Below, in pieces: positions 28,236 to 39,380 of a stretch of DNA of 64,000 bases; within the stretch, counting starts at the first letter, position 1; each line of letters begins with the position of its first letter. The stretch is from the NCBI RefSeq assembly GCF_032362555.1, contig NC_083507.1, positions 2,855,001-2,919,000 of the forward strand, read 5' to 3'. The DNA is from Amyelois transitella (lineage: Eukaryota > Arthropoda > Insecta > Lepidoptera > Pyralidae). The translations under genes were made by a program, and so were the position numbers. The notes beneath the pieces were generated by a model, which did not search any database, was not told the origin of the DNA, and saw only the letters and a list, made by a program, of their open reading frames with translations.

Positions 28236-30000
28236 CTTAGATTTCCCAAAAATATATTAAGTAGATATTTTCTTTAATTTCAACGAAACACTTCCCTAAA
28301 TCACTATTTATTACTTCACAAACTTTTAAAAATTACAATTTCGACCTGTCCAATATAACTTCGATCGCGAACCAACTGTTATTAATCCACTAACTTATTG
28401 AATTACTTTATTTAATTAAATAATTCGACTAACTCATCCTAATGTGCGAACTAATGGAGTTTGTGCAGTGATCTGGCTGTTCTGGTACCATTCCAAAGAC
28501 ATGTGTGCCTGAAAAAATATCTTGTAAACATCTCCTTTCAAATTTCGAACACACCCACTGTAAGAACACAAATTATTAATTTCCTTTCTATTTCAAACGT
28601 TTCAAGTTCCAATTTTGAAAAACCAATAATGCAATTCACAAGAACCATTCGCCAATACAAAATTGTAACATATATTCTAGCAATAGAGCATATTTTAGCT
28701 TAATTTATAGGATAGGGTGTTACATGTGTTTCTAATTTTAAAGATTCAAATCTGAGCGAGGCGTGGTTTACATAAAGCCCGCCCGTTAAGAGAAAAAAAA
28801 AGTTTTTTGAGCGGGAAACGATTTAAACCAATAATTGACATGTCAACATGTATTATTTATTGTGGGCCGAGAAGAAAATTAGTATAAAGTTTTTAAGTAA
28901 TTGGTTTTGAAAAGTTTATGTTGCGCTGGATCCGTCCGTAGGATGTAGAAGTTTTTACGATCTTCAGAATTAGAGACGAGATTTTTGTGTAAAGAATAAT
29001 TTCTGTTTCTATATTTGTAAGGTAAAGTAGGTATTACCTAACTAATGATTATATGTAAATACTAATTTAATTCCATAAAATCAGAAGCTAGGGATGCCAA
29101 AGAGATGCAGTATAGGAATATCAGTGCAGTAAGTAAGTAGGTAAGTACCTGCCTACGTACTAAATATTTTATCAAAATATCGGAATATCCATCGCATTTA
29201 TTTTTTTAAGTCTATTTGACTTTATAGGTAAAATAATATGTAAAGCTTCAAATATTATTTCCTGTTTATAAATTTTGCACATTTTATAAAAAGGACTTTG
29301 TTTATAACGGTAAATTTAATTTTTTTTAATCATGTTACGAATAAATCTTTCATCCAACATCTTTGTTGCAACTGATTTATTCCAAAATGATTGCCTCCAT
29401 CGTCACACTTGACTGCATATAGACCAACATGCCAAGAAAAGCCGCCCAATCGGATTATTCGATGATGTTGAAATAAGAATCATTGCCAAAGACATATTGC
29501 TTTGAATAGTCAACTACGTTTTTTTAATGTTTACGACCTCTTATACTTATTCCTGATTGGTATTCGTCTCGAAAGAATTCCTTTAGTCTGTCTGGGTTCT
29601 TAAACGTGCGCCCAGCAGAGGCGGCATACCTACCTACTTACATAACAAAGTCAGTACCTAGTAAATAGCGGTACCTCTTGCATTTTTCTACTATATATTA
29701 GGTAACTATATAAGAGTACGCCATGCAAAATATCGCTATAATTTTAGGTTTTGCGAGAACTACTGGAAATCCTTTTAAATGCAAATGCATCTAAAACAAA
29801 GAATCTCAATCCAAATTTCAAATCTCTAGACTCAGCGCTTATAGAGCTGTGCGTTGATACATCATCAATATTGATAATCCTACCTTTAAATATTCAGGTA
29901 TAGAAGATTAGGACCCGTGCAGCGAGTCGCTGACTTCGGCCGACCTAGCGACTGGCCGTCGGAGGCACACTGCACTTCGCCTTCGCTTTTAGAAATTAAA
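28236..30000. other. upstream region of the Prrx-like gene
   Basis: Expected to hold the Prrx-like promoter. A GC-rich patch occurs at about 28750-28810 ('agcccgcccgttaagag...gagcggg') and another at 29910-29990. No exon or named TE is recognised. Confidence 0.4.
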
Positions 30001-30780
30001 TCTATACTAATATTATAAAGCTGAAGAGTTTGTTTTGTTTGTTTGTTTGTTTGTTTAAACGCGCTAATCTCAGAAACTACTGAACCGATTTCTATACTAA
30101 TATTATAAAGCTGAAGAGTTTGTTTTGTTTGTTTGTTTGTTTGTTTGTTTAAACGCGCTAATCTCAGAAACTACTGAACCGATTTGAATAATTCTTTCAC
30201 TGTTAGATAGTCTATTTATCGAGGAAGGCTATAGGCTACATTTTATCCCGGATTTCCTACGGGAAACGTCAACAATGCAGGTGAAAGTTGAATGAGTCGG
30301 CCATCTGCGAGCTTTCCACGCGAACGCTGCGCAAACCAACAAAGATATAGTAAAACAATGTACTAAAGATATGAAATACTCATTTTTTGCCACAAAAAAG
30401 TCCGCGAGAGCATATATCTATCTCTTAAGGTTTACTTACAATAACCACTTTTATGTTCATTTTTTAAGATTATTTTTTCATTATAAACATAAGTTATTTT
30501 GAAATTAATTTTCTTTAATTCAGTATTAATCCTTATCCAAATAAATATGTTTATTACTTTCGGCTTTTCATGTAGACTAAAATTGCCATTTACAGTATAT
30601 AAATCAGACGAATAGGTTTTGAGATATAGTCGTTATAAGCAATTTGCAGCGAAACATTTAATACGACGAACGCCTGACCGCCTGACTAGGACTAGGAAAT
30701 AGCCGAGGAGGATGTTTGCAAAAATAAATATGATGCCCAAAATAACTTTTCCACGCGGACGAAGTCGCGGGCACAGCTAG
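30001..30780 (+). mobile_element. non-autonomous Helitron with duplicated 5' end
   Basis: Begins TCTATACTAATATTATAAAG directly after an A and ends in CTAG directly before a T, the Helitron rule (5'-TC, 3'-CTRR, insertion between A and T). A hairpin-forming 'cgcggacgaagtcgcg' lies just inside the 3' end. The first 90 bases, with the (TTTG)n tract, occur twice in tandem (30001 and 30091). No Rep/helicase is encoded. A close relative lies reversed at 36953-37832. Confidence 0.88.
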
Positions 30781-32035
30781 TTTAAAATAATAAGTAAGTA
30801 TGTAGGTATGTATTATTTATTGTACCTACATAAGAGGGAACCTATAACAACATGAATAACACAAAAGCGGATTTATTCCTATGAAATCCTATCTATTTTA
30901 AATATAAAAAAGACACTAAAGTTTATTTCGATCTGATAGAACTCTTTAGTCATAACTCATTTCGAAAACAATAAAGACATGAACACGTATTTTATTTGAT
31001 TATATTCTAAAACAAAATTAACATCAAAGTTTGCGGTCGGCTGTAATTTCTAAGGCATCTGCTGTACAGGCCAACTTTCTCGTCTGCTGCCGCGCCGGGA
31101 ATAGAACCGGCGACCTGTCGCTTCGAATTAGTGTAAAATCATGAAAAACGCTTGTGTTGAATACGAACCGACGACGCTCAACATGTAACAAAAAAGACGC
31201 CCTTTTGTTTAAAAATACTTTAATCCAAAAAATCTAATAAAGATATATTTTTTTAAACATTATTGCCTTGAAGAAAGATTTAGATACTGTAGCTAGTTTT
31301 CCTTGACTGTACCTACTATCCATACGTACTTATAATAAAACTGTGACTGAACTTTGTCTGTACATTGAAGATATTTAAGAAAAAAAAATATAAGGGGTGT
31401 TTTTAGGGTCAAAAGAAGCCAAACCTTTTTTTTTTAATTTTTGTCTGTCTGTCTGTCCGTCTGTATGTCTGTATGTTTGTACGCGCATCACACAAAATCT
31501 ACTAAACGGATCTGAACGAAATTCGGCACAGATATAGTAAGTAACCTGGATTAGAATATAGGCTACTTTTTATCCTGAAAATCTATCCCAAGAGGATGAA
31601 ATAGGGGGTGCAAGTTTGTATGGAATTTCGTCATTTTTGAATCTATATAAATAAAAAGCTTAATTATTATATTTATTATGATGATTAAAAAATGGCATTT
31701 TTTTGATTTAATTCATTATGCTTTGTTTATTGATTTAGTTCCCGTGGTTTAGATATTTATTTATTAACGAAACCAAACAAATATTAACAACATTTTAAAA
31801 GCTTTAAAAAAACGTTTATATGATAGTGTGTAATGTAGTTATAAAAAAGGTTGGATTAAGTACTAACTGTAATTAAGTATACGTTCAAAATTTCAATAAG
31901 TTGATACTTATAAAAAATTGCAACACACAAATTAAAATAATAAGGTAATTCTTATTTAAGTATAACAGATATTTCCATGTTTACTTTAATTACGTTATAA
32001 TCAATATGTAAATAGAAGATACTAGCCCACCAGGA
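30781..32035. other. intergenic with a TE-like block at 31425-31650
   Basis: Around 31425-31650 a '(gtct)n' tract precedes 'cgcatcacacaaaatctactaaacgg', 'gaaattcggcacagatatag' and 'gggggtgcaagtttgtatgg'. This has the layout of common lepidopteran short repeats. The rest is AT-rich and featureless. Confidence 0.45.
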
Positions 32036-32044
32036 ATAATTTGA

Positions 32045-32175
32045 TTTACCATTCTAAATACAAAAGCAAGCGCGCGAAAATGTCATGGCGGCCATAATTG
32101 GAGGTGACAGTTGTTGCCGGGAACGCGCGCAAGACAGCTCGTTTGCGTGCGCGCGTAACGAGAACGAACGCTCGT
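32045..32175. promoter_or_regulatory. CpG-rich island in AT-rich sequence, possible regulatory element
   Basis: About 130 bases with many CpG and repeated 'gcgcgcg', 'aacgcgcgcaag' and 'gtgcgcgcgtaacg' around an 'aaaatgtcatggcggccat' core. It stands out sharply from flanks of low GC. No open frame with splice sites supports an exon. It could be a promoter or enhancer core, or a GC-rich TE remnant. Confidence 0.3.
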
Positions 32176-32369
32176 CTTTTCTTTGATAATAATATATACA
32201 GACTAACATTAAAAGCAAATGTAATTTAATTTAAAAGTAACATTGCCAATTTCCGTTGTTTAAATATATGAAAAGAGTTTTCTTTCTTCTAAATGAGAAA
32301 GACTATAACGAGTCGTAGCTTTTTACTACGAGAATAAAGTTCGTCATTAGTTTTCTACTACCCACCCAT

Positions 32370-32432
32370 ACAATAATGTGGAATTTGATCACCCAGGTAA
32401 TATTACCTGGGTGGTCAAAGTGGAATATACTA
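32370..32432. mobile_element. short palindromic element (MITE-like), copy 2
   Basis: 'tgatcacccaggtaat' and 'attacctgggtggtca' form an almost perfect palindrome with no loop, flanked by 'aatgtggaattt' on the left and 'aagtggaata' on the right. The flank and arm motifs match the insertion at 12947-13056. Confidence 0.6.
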
Positions 32433-34468
32433 TATGAATGAAGCATTTTGCAAAACGAAACGAAAGAGAATTTTTTCTTCAGGTACTCTTATGATGATGA
32501 AGTTGAAGAATCAATTTTAAATAGTATTAAATTAAGAATTTCATCATATTTCAGCCAGTAAATCACGATTTCCCCCAATTTTTAATTCTGATATACAAAG
32601 TAAATGATGTAAAATATTTAATCTTGTTTTTATTATCCCCGACACGGTGTGGTCCATTGGCGTACGTGTTCATCCCGGGGTGGCGTCTCAATAATGCGTG
32701 AACATGATCATTTGTCAAGCCATCATCCGGTATGGTGGCCATGACTTCTAAAAATTTAGTTAAATCTCCTGAACGATTTATAAGTTCGCATTAATGTCAC
32801 GACAAAATAACTTGATTTTGTTGTTGATGCAAGAAGGCCGTATAGCTCACCTTTAAGCAGTATTTATGCACAGAAAATACATAGTGTTAACAACAATTGT
32901 CTAATTTTTGTTAGGTTTAATTTCTAATTTGTAGTATAAAAAAGTTCGTGTGACTCACTGCCTTAATTTTCTTATCATATGAATTAAAGATAGTTAAAAA
33001 TGTTGAATTTCTAAAGTATGCTCTTTATTATAGCATTTTCTGTAGGTTCGTAGGGCCTACGATATTAAATGTTTTACCTCATTTAATGGCTTTTGTTTCA
33101 TTTTTGGTATAAAAAGTTTTTCATGGATTGAATACAACTACGATCATTTTTAGTCTCCTTTTCCTCCTGGCGTTTGGAGAAGAGTCGATTCGATTTATTA
33201 TCGCAACACCAACCCTTATAATTTATACGTGTTTTACACAAACCACCTTTCCTAAATTTTTCTGAACACTTGGACACCTCCACTCCCTTCTCACAATTAC
33301 ATCAAGTCAGAGAGCCCATCAGTCACGTCCGGCACCCCAGCGATTAATTAGAATAATTTTAGCACTTGAAAAATGCTCAAAACACAATTAAATGCTACCC
33401 AAATAGACTCGATAATTGATGATGAATTGCTATTTTGAAATACGCGCTCTTCGTGTTGCGGTAACGGAAATAGTTTTGTTGTGGGTACATAGTAATCGAG
33501 TGTTTTAAAAAAAAATTCGCACCATTTATATTAAAAGTGTTATCTAATTGGTTAAGTGTAAAAAATTGTGCATATACAATACCCCAATCCTTAAGTGTCA
33601 CGTTTGCATTCTCCTATCTAGATGTATGTAACAAATAACATATGATGTTATTGGTTCGTTTGTTTGTTTGTTGCAGTAAAAATATATGTGTGGAGTACCA
33701 AGTTTGTATGGTCCTAGAAGACGACATAAAGAAATAACTCTCATGCTTAGTTCTATCCTACTAAACTAAGCGAGATCAGTTTCAGGCTGGGTAAAATTTT
33801 TACCACTTTTCACGACACAAAAAGGTTAGGGTAACAAAAAATCTATATACATACACTCGTAACATATTATCAGTGTTTTACTCTCCTTCTGTCGCAGTCT
33901 GGTAAAAATATAGAGAAATAGTACGTTCAACGCTCTACCAAAAGCCTGAATCATAATTGGACAAAACCCAAACAAAGTAGGCATAAAAACTCAATCCGCT
34001 GAACAATAAATCACTGCAGCGTTCTAGCTCATCGCAAACCACTCCGTGTTGACATCACTGCAAATTAATGGCGGTTGCGGCAAACGATGCGTGCGATTTG
34101 CATATACGCTTCCGGACGGATGCCATGGGCGATCGTGGCGCCACCCACCTAAAAATATTTCCTAAATTAGACAGTTCCGACGACAAAAAACAAATGCTAC
34201 ATCAATAGAGAACGGCAGTGTGAGCAACGTATATGTAGAATACGCATTGTGTTTTAAAGACTGAGCATTCTAAAAAGAGAGTAGAGAACGGTCGCAAAAT
34301 TGTGGAACATAATCCTTAAAGCGTATAAAAATGTTTACATTTTAAGAAAAAAGATAGAATGATTATAACTATTATAAGCAAATATCTTCACAAACGTATG
34401 GTTACCGGCACCAATTGAATTGAAAAAAGAATAGGACCACTCCATCTCCTTGACCTTTAAAAAAGGGT
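32433..34468. other. intergenic, gene-poor
   Basis: A GC-richer block at 32640-32755 has an antisense open frame starting MATIPDDGLTNDHVHALLRR but no clear splice sites. A second block at 34040-34150 contains the octamer-like 'atttgcatat' and 'attaatggcgg'. A family C fragment lies at about 34395-34460. None is a confident gene. Confidence 0.35.
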
Positions 34469-34469
34469 C

Positions 34470-34511
34470 TATTTAATCTAGACCCTACTGAACGCTACGT
34501 CATAATTCAGT
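34470..34511 (+). promoter_or_regulatory. possible core promoter (TATTTAA + TTCAGTC initiator)
   Basis: TATTTAA at 34470-34476 and an arthropod-type TCAGT initiator at 34507-34511 are spaced about 39 bases apart, slightly longer than the usual 30. An ATG opening a clean exon follows 16 bases later. Confidence 0.25.
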
Positions 34512-34526
34512 CGCGTATCTCCCATC

Positions 34527-34612
34527 ATGGCTACAGCTGATCGCTTAATAAGCTATGTTGATGGTTCTGGTAAATTAATGGCGGATCCTGCTAACGGGCC
34601 ATGCAATTCTGG
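34527..34612 (+). CDS. candidate orphan first coding exon, unknown protein
   Basis: An ATG at 34527 opens 28 codons plus two bases (starting MATADRLISYVDGSG and ending ANGPCNSG) up to a strong donor 'gg|gtgagt' at 34613. Base composition is less AT-rich than the flanks, and a possible TATA and initiator lie just upstream. No following exon is recognised on this strand before the Helitron at 36953 or beyond, so it would need a long intron leading out of the visible sequence or past the - strand astacins. I do not recognise the peptide. It may be chance. Confidence 0.25.
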
Positions 34613-36069
34613 GTGAGTTTGCACTTTCGCTTCTGGACGGTTACCTAACATACATAGTATAGGGTTTTAGGCGTCACCGGTATAGGATGTGTTTTTTTTC
34701 ATAAGTTTCCTTATTATTCAGACTTAAGGGGCAAAAGGTATTTTTAGACCTACATTTGTGATTATATATCGATAGAAAAATCTATCGAGTCAAAATATTG
34801 ATATGATGTTTTGAGATTTGTATTTTTCTTACATATGTCCCCTAGAATGACATATATTTTTTGAGAAGTATCAATACAGTGAATCGTCTACACTATGAAT
34901 TATAAAAGTCTCAATTGGCTGATGTAGTCGTCTTAATAATTTTATTTATCATTCATTATTCATTAACAAATTATTCTTTGTCACGTTTATCCGTTTGTTT
35001 TTTGAATTCGTTGATTGAATTTTCTTGATATAGTTTTTTTATCTGATAAAACAAAGTGATTCCTGAGCTTACGGAGAAGGTACGATAGACAGATGCCGAT
35101 TCACCATCTATGTGTACCTACTTTCTCAGAGTTAAATAGACGAACTTGCATAAAAAGATTTTTAAATACAGCAAAGAAGATTTTGGAAATGGAAAAAGAT
35201 TAAACTACCTATGTACAGTACTAAATTTCTGAATACATTGTCTCACTCTGAGTAGGTAAAAGAAATAAATTAAATTATAACCTACTGTAGTTATGTTCAA
35301 TATAACCTCACTGAAGTCTGAATTATTCATTATTTTTTCGAACAAAAAAAGACTCTTGAAACACACATTACAAATAACTTTGATAAAAATATCGGCTAAT
35401 CAAGCGTTTCCTGAGGAAATCTGTAATTTGTGCGTTTTTAACTAACACAAATTTAATCAGTAACACTCCTACAAAAACCAGTCGAGTTTACGGTGGTGTT
35501 TTTTATTCTTATTTTAGTTAGATGTCGTTAAACTTTGACACTTTTTTACGGTTTTATCTTTGTTTTTGACATTTCGTTAAGTGGCTGACAGTGTTTCAGT
35601 CCTGTGTCGTTACCGCCGGCTCTCCCTTGGGAATTAAACTGTTTGATTTGACATAGGTAGGTACAAGTTCTATGCAGATGACGAGATTTAAGCATAAGTG
35701 TTTTTACGTAAAAACTAAAAAGGAAGATGCTAAAAAAGGATGAGTACCCATGTCACATTGTCATTGCTGTGTTGGCACTCTCTGAAAAAGCGTGGTTGTG
35801 TGTTTTGTAGACAAAAGTATCTATTTAAAATCACTTAAGAAGTTAACTTACTTGATTTAGTTAAACCCCTGTCAAATTTTTTAAACGCCTAACACGCGTC
35901 ATTCTCTTATAAGTACTTAAAAATCATTCAGACTGACTATGACTCCACTGGTCTCAGATGTAATATGTTAAAGAGTCCAATATCTTAATTTATTACAATC
36001 ATGTCAGTTGTCTTAATGATCGATAAAACACTTCCTGGCTTACTTATTTATTTTTTAAATACTTCTACT
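34613..36069. other. intergenic, nothing recognised
   Basis: AT-rich sequence without supported exons or known repeats. Confidence 0.45.
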
Positions 36070-36378
36070 GAACTTCAGTTTAGTCCCGGTGCATCCTCAA
36101 AATTCTGGAGAGTGAAGTGTTTACACGAAGCGACTCCCGTCTGACCGTATTGGATCGTGTGCAGGTTGCCTCACGATATTTTTTTTTCCTCACCGTAAGA
36201 GCATCGGTTAGTATTTAAATTCATGTACACAACTATGAAAATAATCATTAGTTAATGGCCGAGGTCCTTTGATCATTATTAATGATCTAAGCCGATTCGA
36301 ACCTGTGCCTTGCTGCTCATCATGCATTTTAACCGAGCACCATACTGATTCGACCTCCGACGCCATGGGCTCTCATTC
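36070..36378 (-). mobile_element. SINE family B, near full length, reverse
   Basis: Reads backwards from 'gcatcctcaaaattctggagag' through 'cgaagcgactcccgtctgacc', 'cctcaccgtaagagcatcgg' and 'gattcgaacctgtgcc' (B box) to 'ccgacgccatgggctctc'. Confidence 0.85.
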
Positions 36379-36601
36379 ATCGTAGGTTAATGTAGGTTAC
36401 AGAACTCTGAATGATATGGTTATCCTTTGGATAGAGTATAACTATTTCTTTAGGTATTTCTTTTTTTCTTCGTTGGCTACTTTAAATAAACAAATAAAAA
36501 ATAAACAGACCTTAATATATAAACTACTACAATAAGCATTCATTCAAAGAAGTGTACCGACGATGTAACGCAATATGGTAGCCCTTCCCCGAACTTGTAT
36601 C

Positions 36602-36639
36602 TATATAAATATCCGACAGCGCCGGGAATCGTATCAGTT
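36602..36639 (+). promoter_or_regulatory. candidate core promoter without a recognised gene
   Basis: TATATAAAT at 36602-36610 and TATCAGTT at 36632-36639 place the initiator A about 34 bases after the TATA box, the spacing typical of arthropod promoters. The first downstream ATG (36653) gives only a six-codon frame, so no coding gene is supported. Confidence 0.3.
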
Positions 36640-36952
36640 ACACTTCTGTCAACATGTGTGTCACTAGACCATAACGAGAAATGATATAGGTAGTTACTGT
36701 ACTTGTCACAGAGCGCTGAACGACCACCCCGCGATATGCTGGTGCATCGTCAGTCAATGTTTGTTGGAGAGTTGGGGTAAGGAGGCGTATGTGTGCCTAT
36801 GAATAAAAATAGCTTTTATTGATATGAAGGTTCAGAACGTCTTATCGCGACATTTGCAGGGGAATCACTAAATATGCAAAATATGACTGTTTCGCTCTCA
36901 GCCGTAAGAGCATCGCTTGGCAATCAAAATCAGATATACATATATTCACCAA

Positions 36953-37832
36953 CTAGCTGTGCCCGCGACTTCGTCCGCGTGGAATAGTTATTTTGGGCAT
37001 CATATTTATTTTTGCAAACATCCTCCTCGGCTTTATCAATTATAGCTGCTAATTATTATGCAACTTGGCGACGACTTGGCCCACATCATTACCCGCGACC
37101 GAACGGAGACCGTATATATGCGTTTAGGGTGAGAGGTTGTGCGTTTGTGTGTTTGTTTGTGCAAACCAATGTTAGCATATATCTCCAAAACTACTGGTCC
37201 GATTTTAATAAATAAAAGGTCAGGCGGTCACGCGTAGGTATTAGAAAGAACGCTGGTTCGCCGTATTAAATGTTTCGCTGCAAATTGCTTATAACGACTA
37301 TATCTCAAAACCTATTCGTCTGATTTATATACTGTAAATGGCAATTTTAGTCTACATGAAAAGCCGAAAGTAATAAACATATTTATTTGGATAAGGATTA
37401 ATACTGAATTAAAGAAAATTGGCTTCAAAATAACTCATGTTTATAATGAAAAAATAATCTTAAAAAATGAACATAAAAGTGGTTATTGTAAGTAAACCTT
37501 AAGAGATAGATATATGCTCTCGCGGACTTTTTTGTGGCAAAAAATGAGTACTTCACATCTTTAGTACATTGTTTTACTATATCTTTGTTGGTTTGCGCAG
37601 CGTTCGCGTGGAAAGCTCGCAGATGGCCGACTCATTCAACTTTTACCTGCATTGTTGACGTTTCCCGTAGGAAATCCGGGATAAAATGTAGCCTATAGCC
37701 TTCCTCGATAAATAGACTATCTAACAGTGAAAGAATTATTCAAATCGGTTCAGTAGTTTCTGAGATTAGCGCGTTTAAACAAACAAACAAACAAACAAAA
37801 CAAACTCTTCAGCTTTATAATATTAGTATAGA
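36953..37832 (-). mobile_element. non-autonomous Helitron, second copy, inverted
   Basis: On the reverse strand it starts TCTATACTAATATTATAAAG after an A (37832 inward) and ends CTAG before a T (36953). Most of it matches the 30001-30780 copy at very high identity. It is longer because about 200 bases near 37040-37240, absent from the first copy, lie close to the 3' end. Only one 5' end is present here. Confidence 0.88.
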
Positions 37833-37867
37833 TTAATATCAATTATTACTGTACTTAACAATAAAAA

Positions 37868-37922
37868 TAAGGGAAAGATTACACAGATTGAGTTAGCCTG
37901 AAAGTAAGTTCGAGACTTATTA
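37868..37922 (-). repeat. SINE family A 3' fragment
   Basis: 'attacacagattgagttagcctgaaagtaagttcgagact' is the reversed family A tail without a head. Confidence 0.6.
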
Positions 37923-38446
37923 ATTATTTTTAGACATTTAATGATGAGTAATTCAACCAAACCCAGTCATACTAATCCATTATCACAAAAATAAAGGATT
38001 TGTTGAACATCCGTGACCTATCAAAACATCTTCTTTATTACCAACCCCACCATTTTATCCAAAACCCAATAAATCTAATCAAATCAGTTTAAATTTAATT
38101 TCAAAGAGTAGAATTTGTCTCGAAGATATTTATAATGACAGTCCGATATTACAAAACATCTACAGTATCAAAGTAAACCCGGTGCGAAATTTTACTTGTT
38201 GTTATTTATTACACATACTCATATTTATCATACATTCTCTGACATAACGACAATTTTTAAGTACCTAGACTAAAATATATTCCTTTTTTTAGTTTTGTAT
38301 TTAATCAACTTTCACTTTGACATTTTGTTTGACTTTGAATGTTTTTCATCATCTATCCATCAAATTATATCTACTCACTAACACGTTATATTGGCCTTAA
38401 ATATAATTATTTTTAGAAAACAATATATGTATATGAATAAAGCACG
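37923..38446. other. intergenic, nothing recognised
   Basis: AT-rich sequence; no exon or known repeat. Confidence 0.45.
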
Positions 38447-38509
38447 TCAGAGTAAAAATGCAATTATCGAAAGCAAATGTTGCTTTCGATAATTGCATTT
38501 TTACTCTGA
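38447..38509. repeat. perfect hairpin, 30-bp arms and 3-base loop
   Basis: Positions 38447-38476 are the exact reverse complement of 38480-38509, separated only by 'atg'. If transcribed the RNA would be a 63-nt perfect hairpin. It is not part of any repeat family recognised here. Confidence 0.9.
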
Positions 38510-38999
38510 TTACTTACTTACTGGCTTAGTGATGAAATAATTGAAATAACTTAATTTTTTTTTATATAAAGAAACTTCCTTTCTCCTTTTAAGATCTCTC
38601 CTGCTGATATTCTATTCACCCCGTAACGGATAGAACGTGAAATATGTATAAATTCTAAGGTATAAAAGAATTTATTACGAGTACAGATTCTTATAAACGA
38701 ATTATAAATACACATGGTAATGCCAAAAGCTTTATTTCTGTACTAGTTTGTGTACGCCGAGATCAAAGCCGTCACGTGTACAGCAAGGAGGTCGGGTCAT
38801 CCTTGGGGAGCAGTTAAAAAAAAAATCGTTTCGTATGTTTTGAAAATAATACCTTTTTGGCGCTCTCTCAGATGTTTTTATGCCAGTTTTGGAATAAGCA
38901 CACTTTTAAAGATGTTTTTTTATAGAAATAAAAACACAACTAGCCGATTAGTTTCGAAGATAACCTAATTGGAGATAAACTAGTAAATTAAAACATCTT

Positions 39000-39131
39000 T
39001 TTCAGTAGTTCCAAAGAGCTATGCAGCTGATTATGGCCTTTGTCTTTTCAAGACTGTTGGCTCTGTTTAATCCGCAAGGGATACAGACGTGACTATTACA
39101 CATAGTCACGTCTGTATCCCTTGCGGATTAT
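39000..39131. repeat. family C fragment ending in a perfect fold-back
   Basis: A short family C piece ('gcagctgattatggcctttgtcttttcaagactgttggctctg') runs into 39069-39095, which is the exact reverse complement of 39103-39129 (27-bp arms, 7-base loop), then 'tatgtatgtatg'. The microsatellite-side end of the repeat has been copied back on itself. Confidence 0.85.
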
Positions 39132-39380
39132 GTATGTATGTTGCAAAGGAAATATTTTGTTTGAATTGTATGATATAAATTTATGATTACCATTATCATT
39201 CTTGTTTCTTTCCGGTAGGTATACCTTCAAAAGCGGAGGAAGAACTATTAGTCTGCCCCACATTTGCAGAAATTTGTGTTAGTTTAGACGCCAGGTCAAA
39301 AAAGATCAGATTTCTATGAAAAAAAAAGATGTACTAGGTTTTATAATAATACTTTTAATAATAAATGTTCAGTTCATGAT

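Noticed and set aside
30025-30150. (TTTG)n tracts as a CRISPR-like or regulatory array
   Set aside because: They are part of the duplicated Helitron 5' end; there are no spacers and the genome is eukaryotic.
33098-33283. Cysteine-containing small secreted peptide on the - strand
   Set aside because: No signal peptide, no splice or promoter support, and low-complexity lysine-rich content; likely a chance frame.
38447-38509. microRNA precursor
   Set aside because: Perfect pairing with a 3-base loop and no bulges is unlike insect pre-miRNAs; kept as a palindrome instead.
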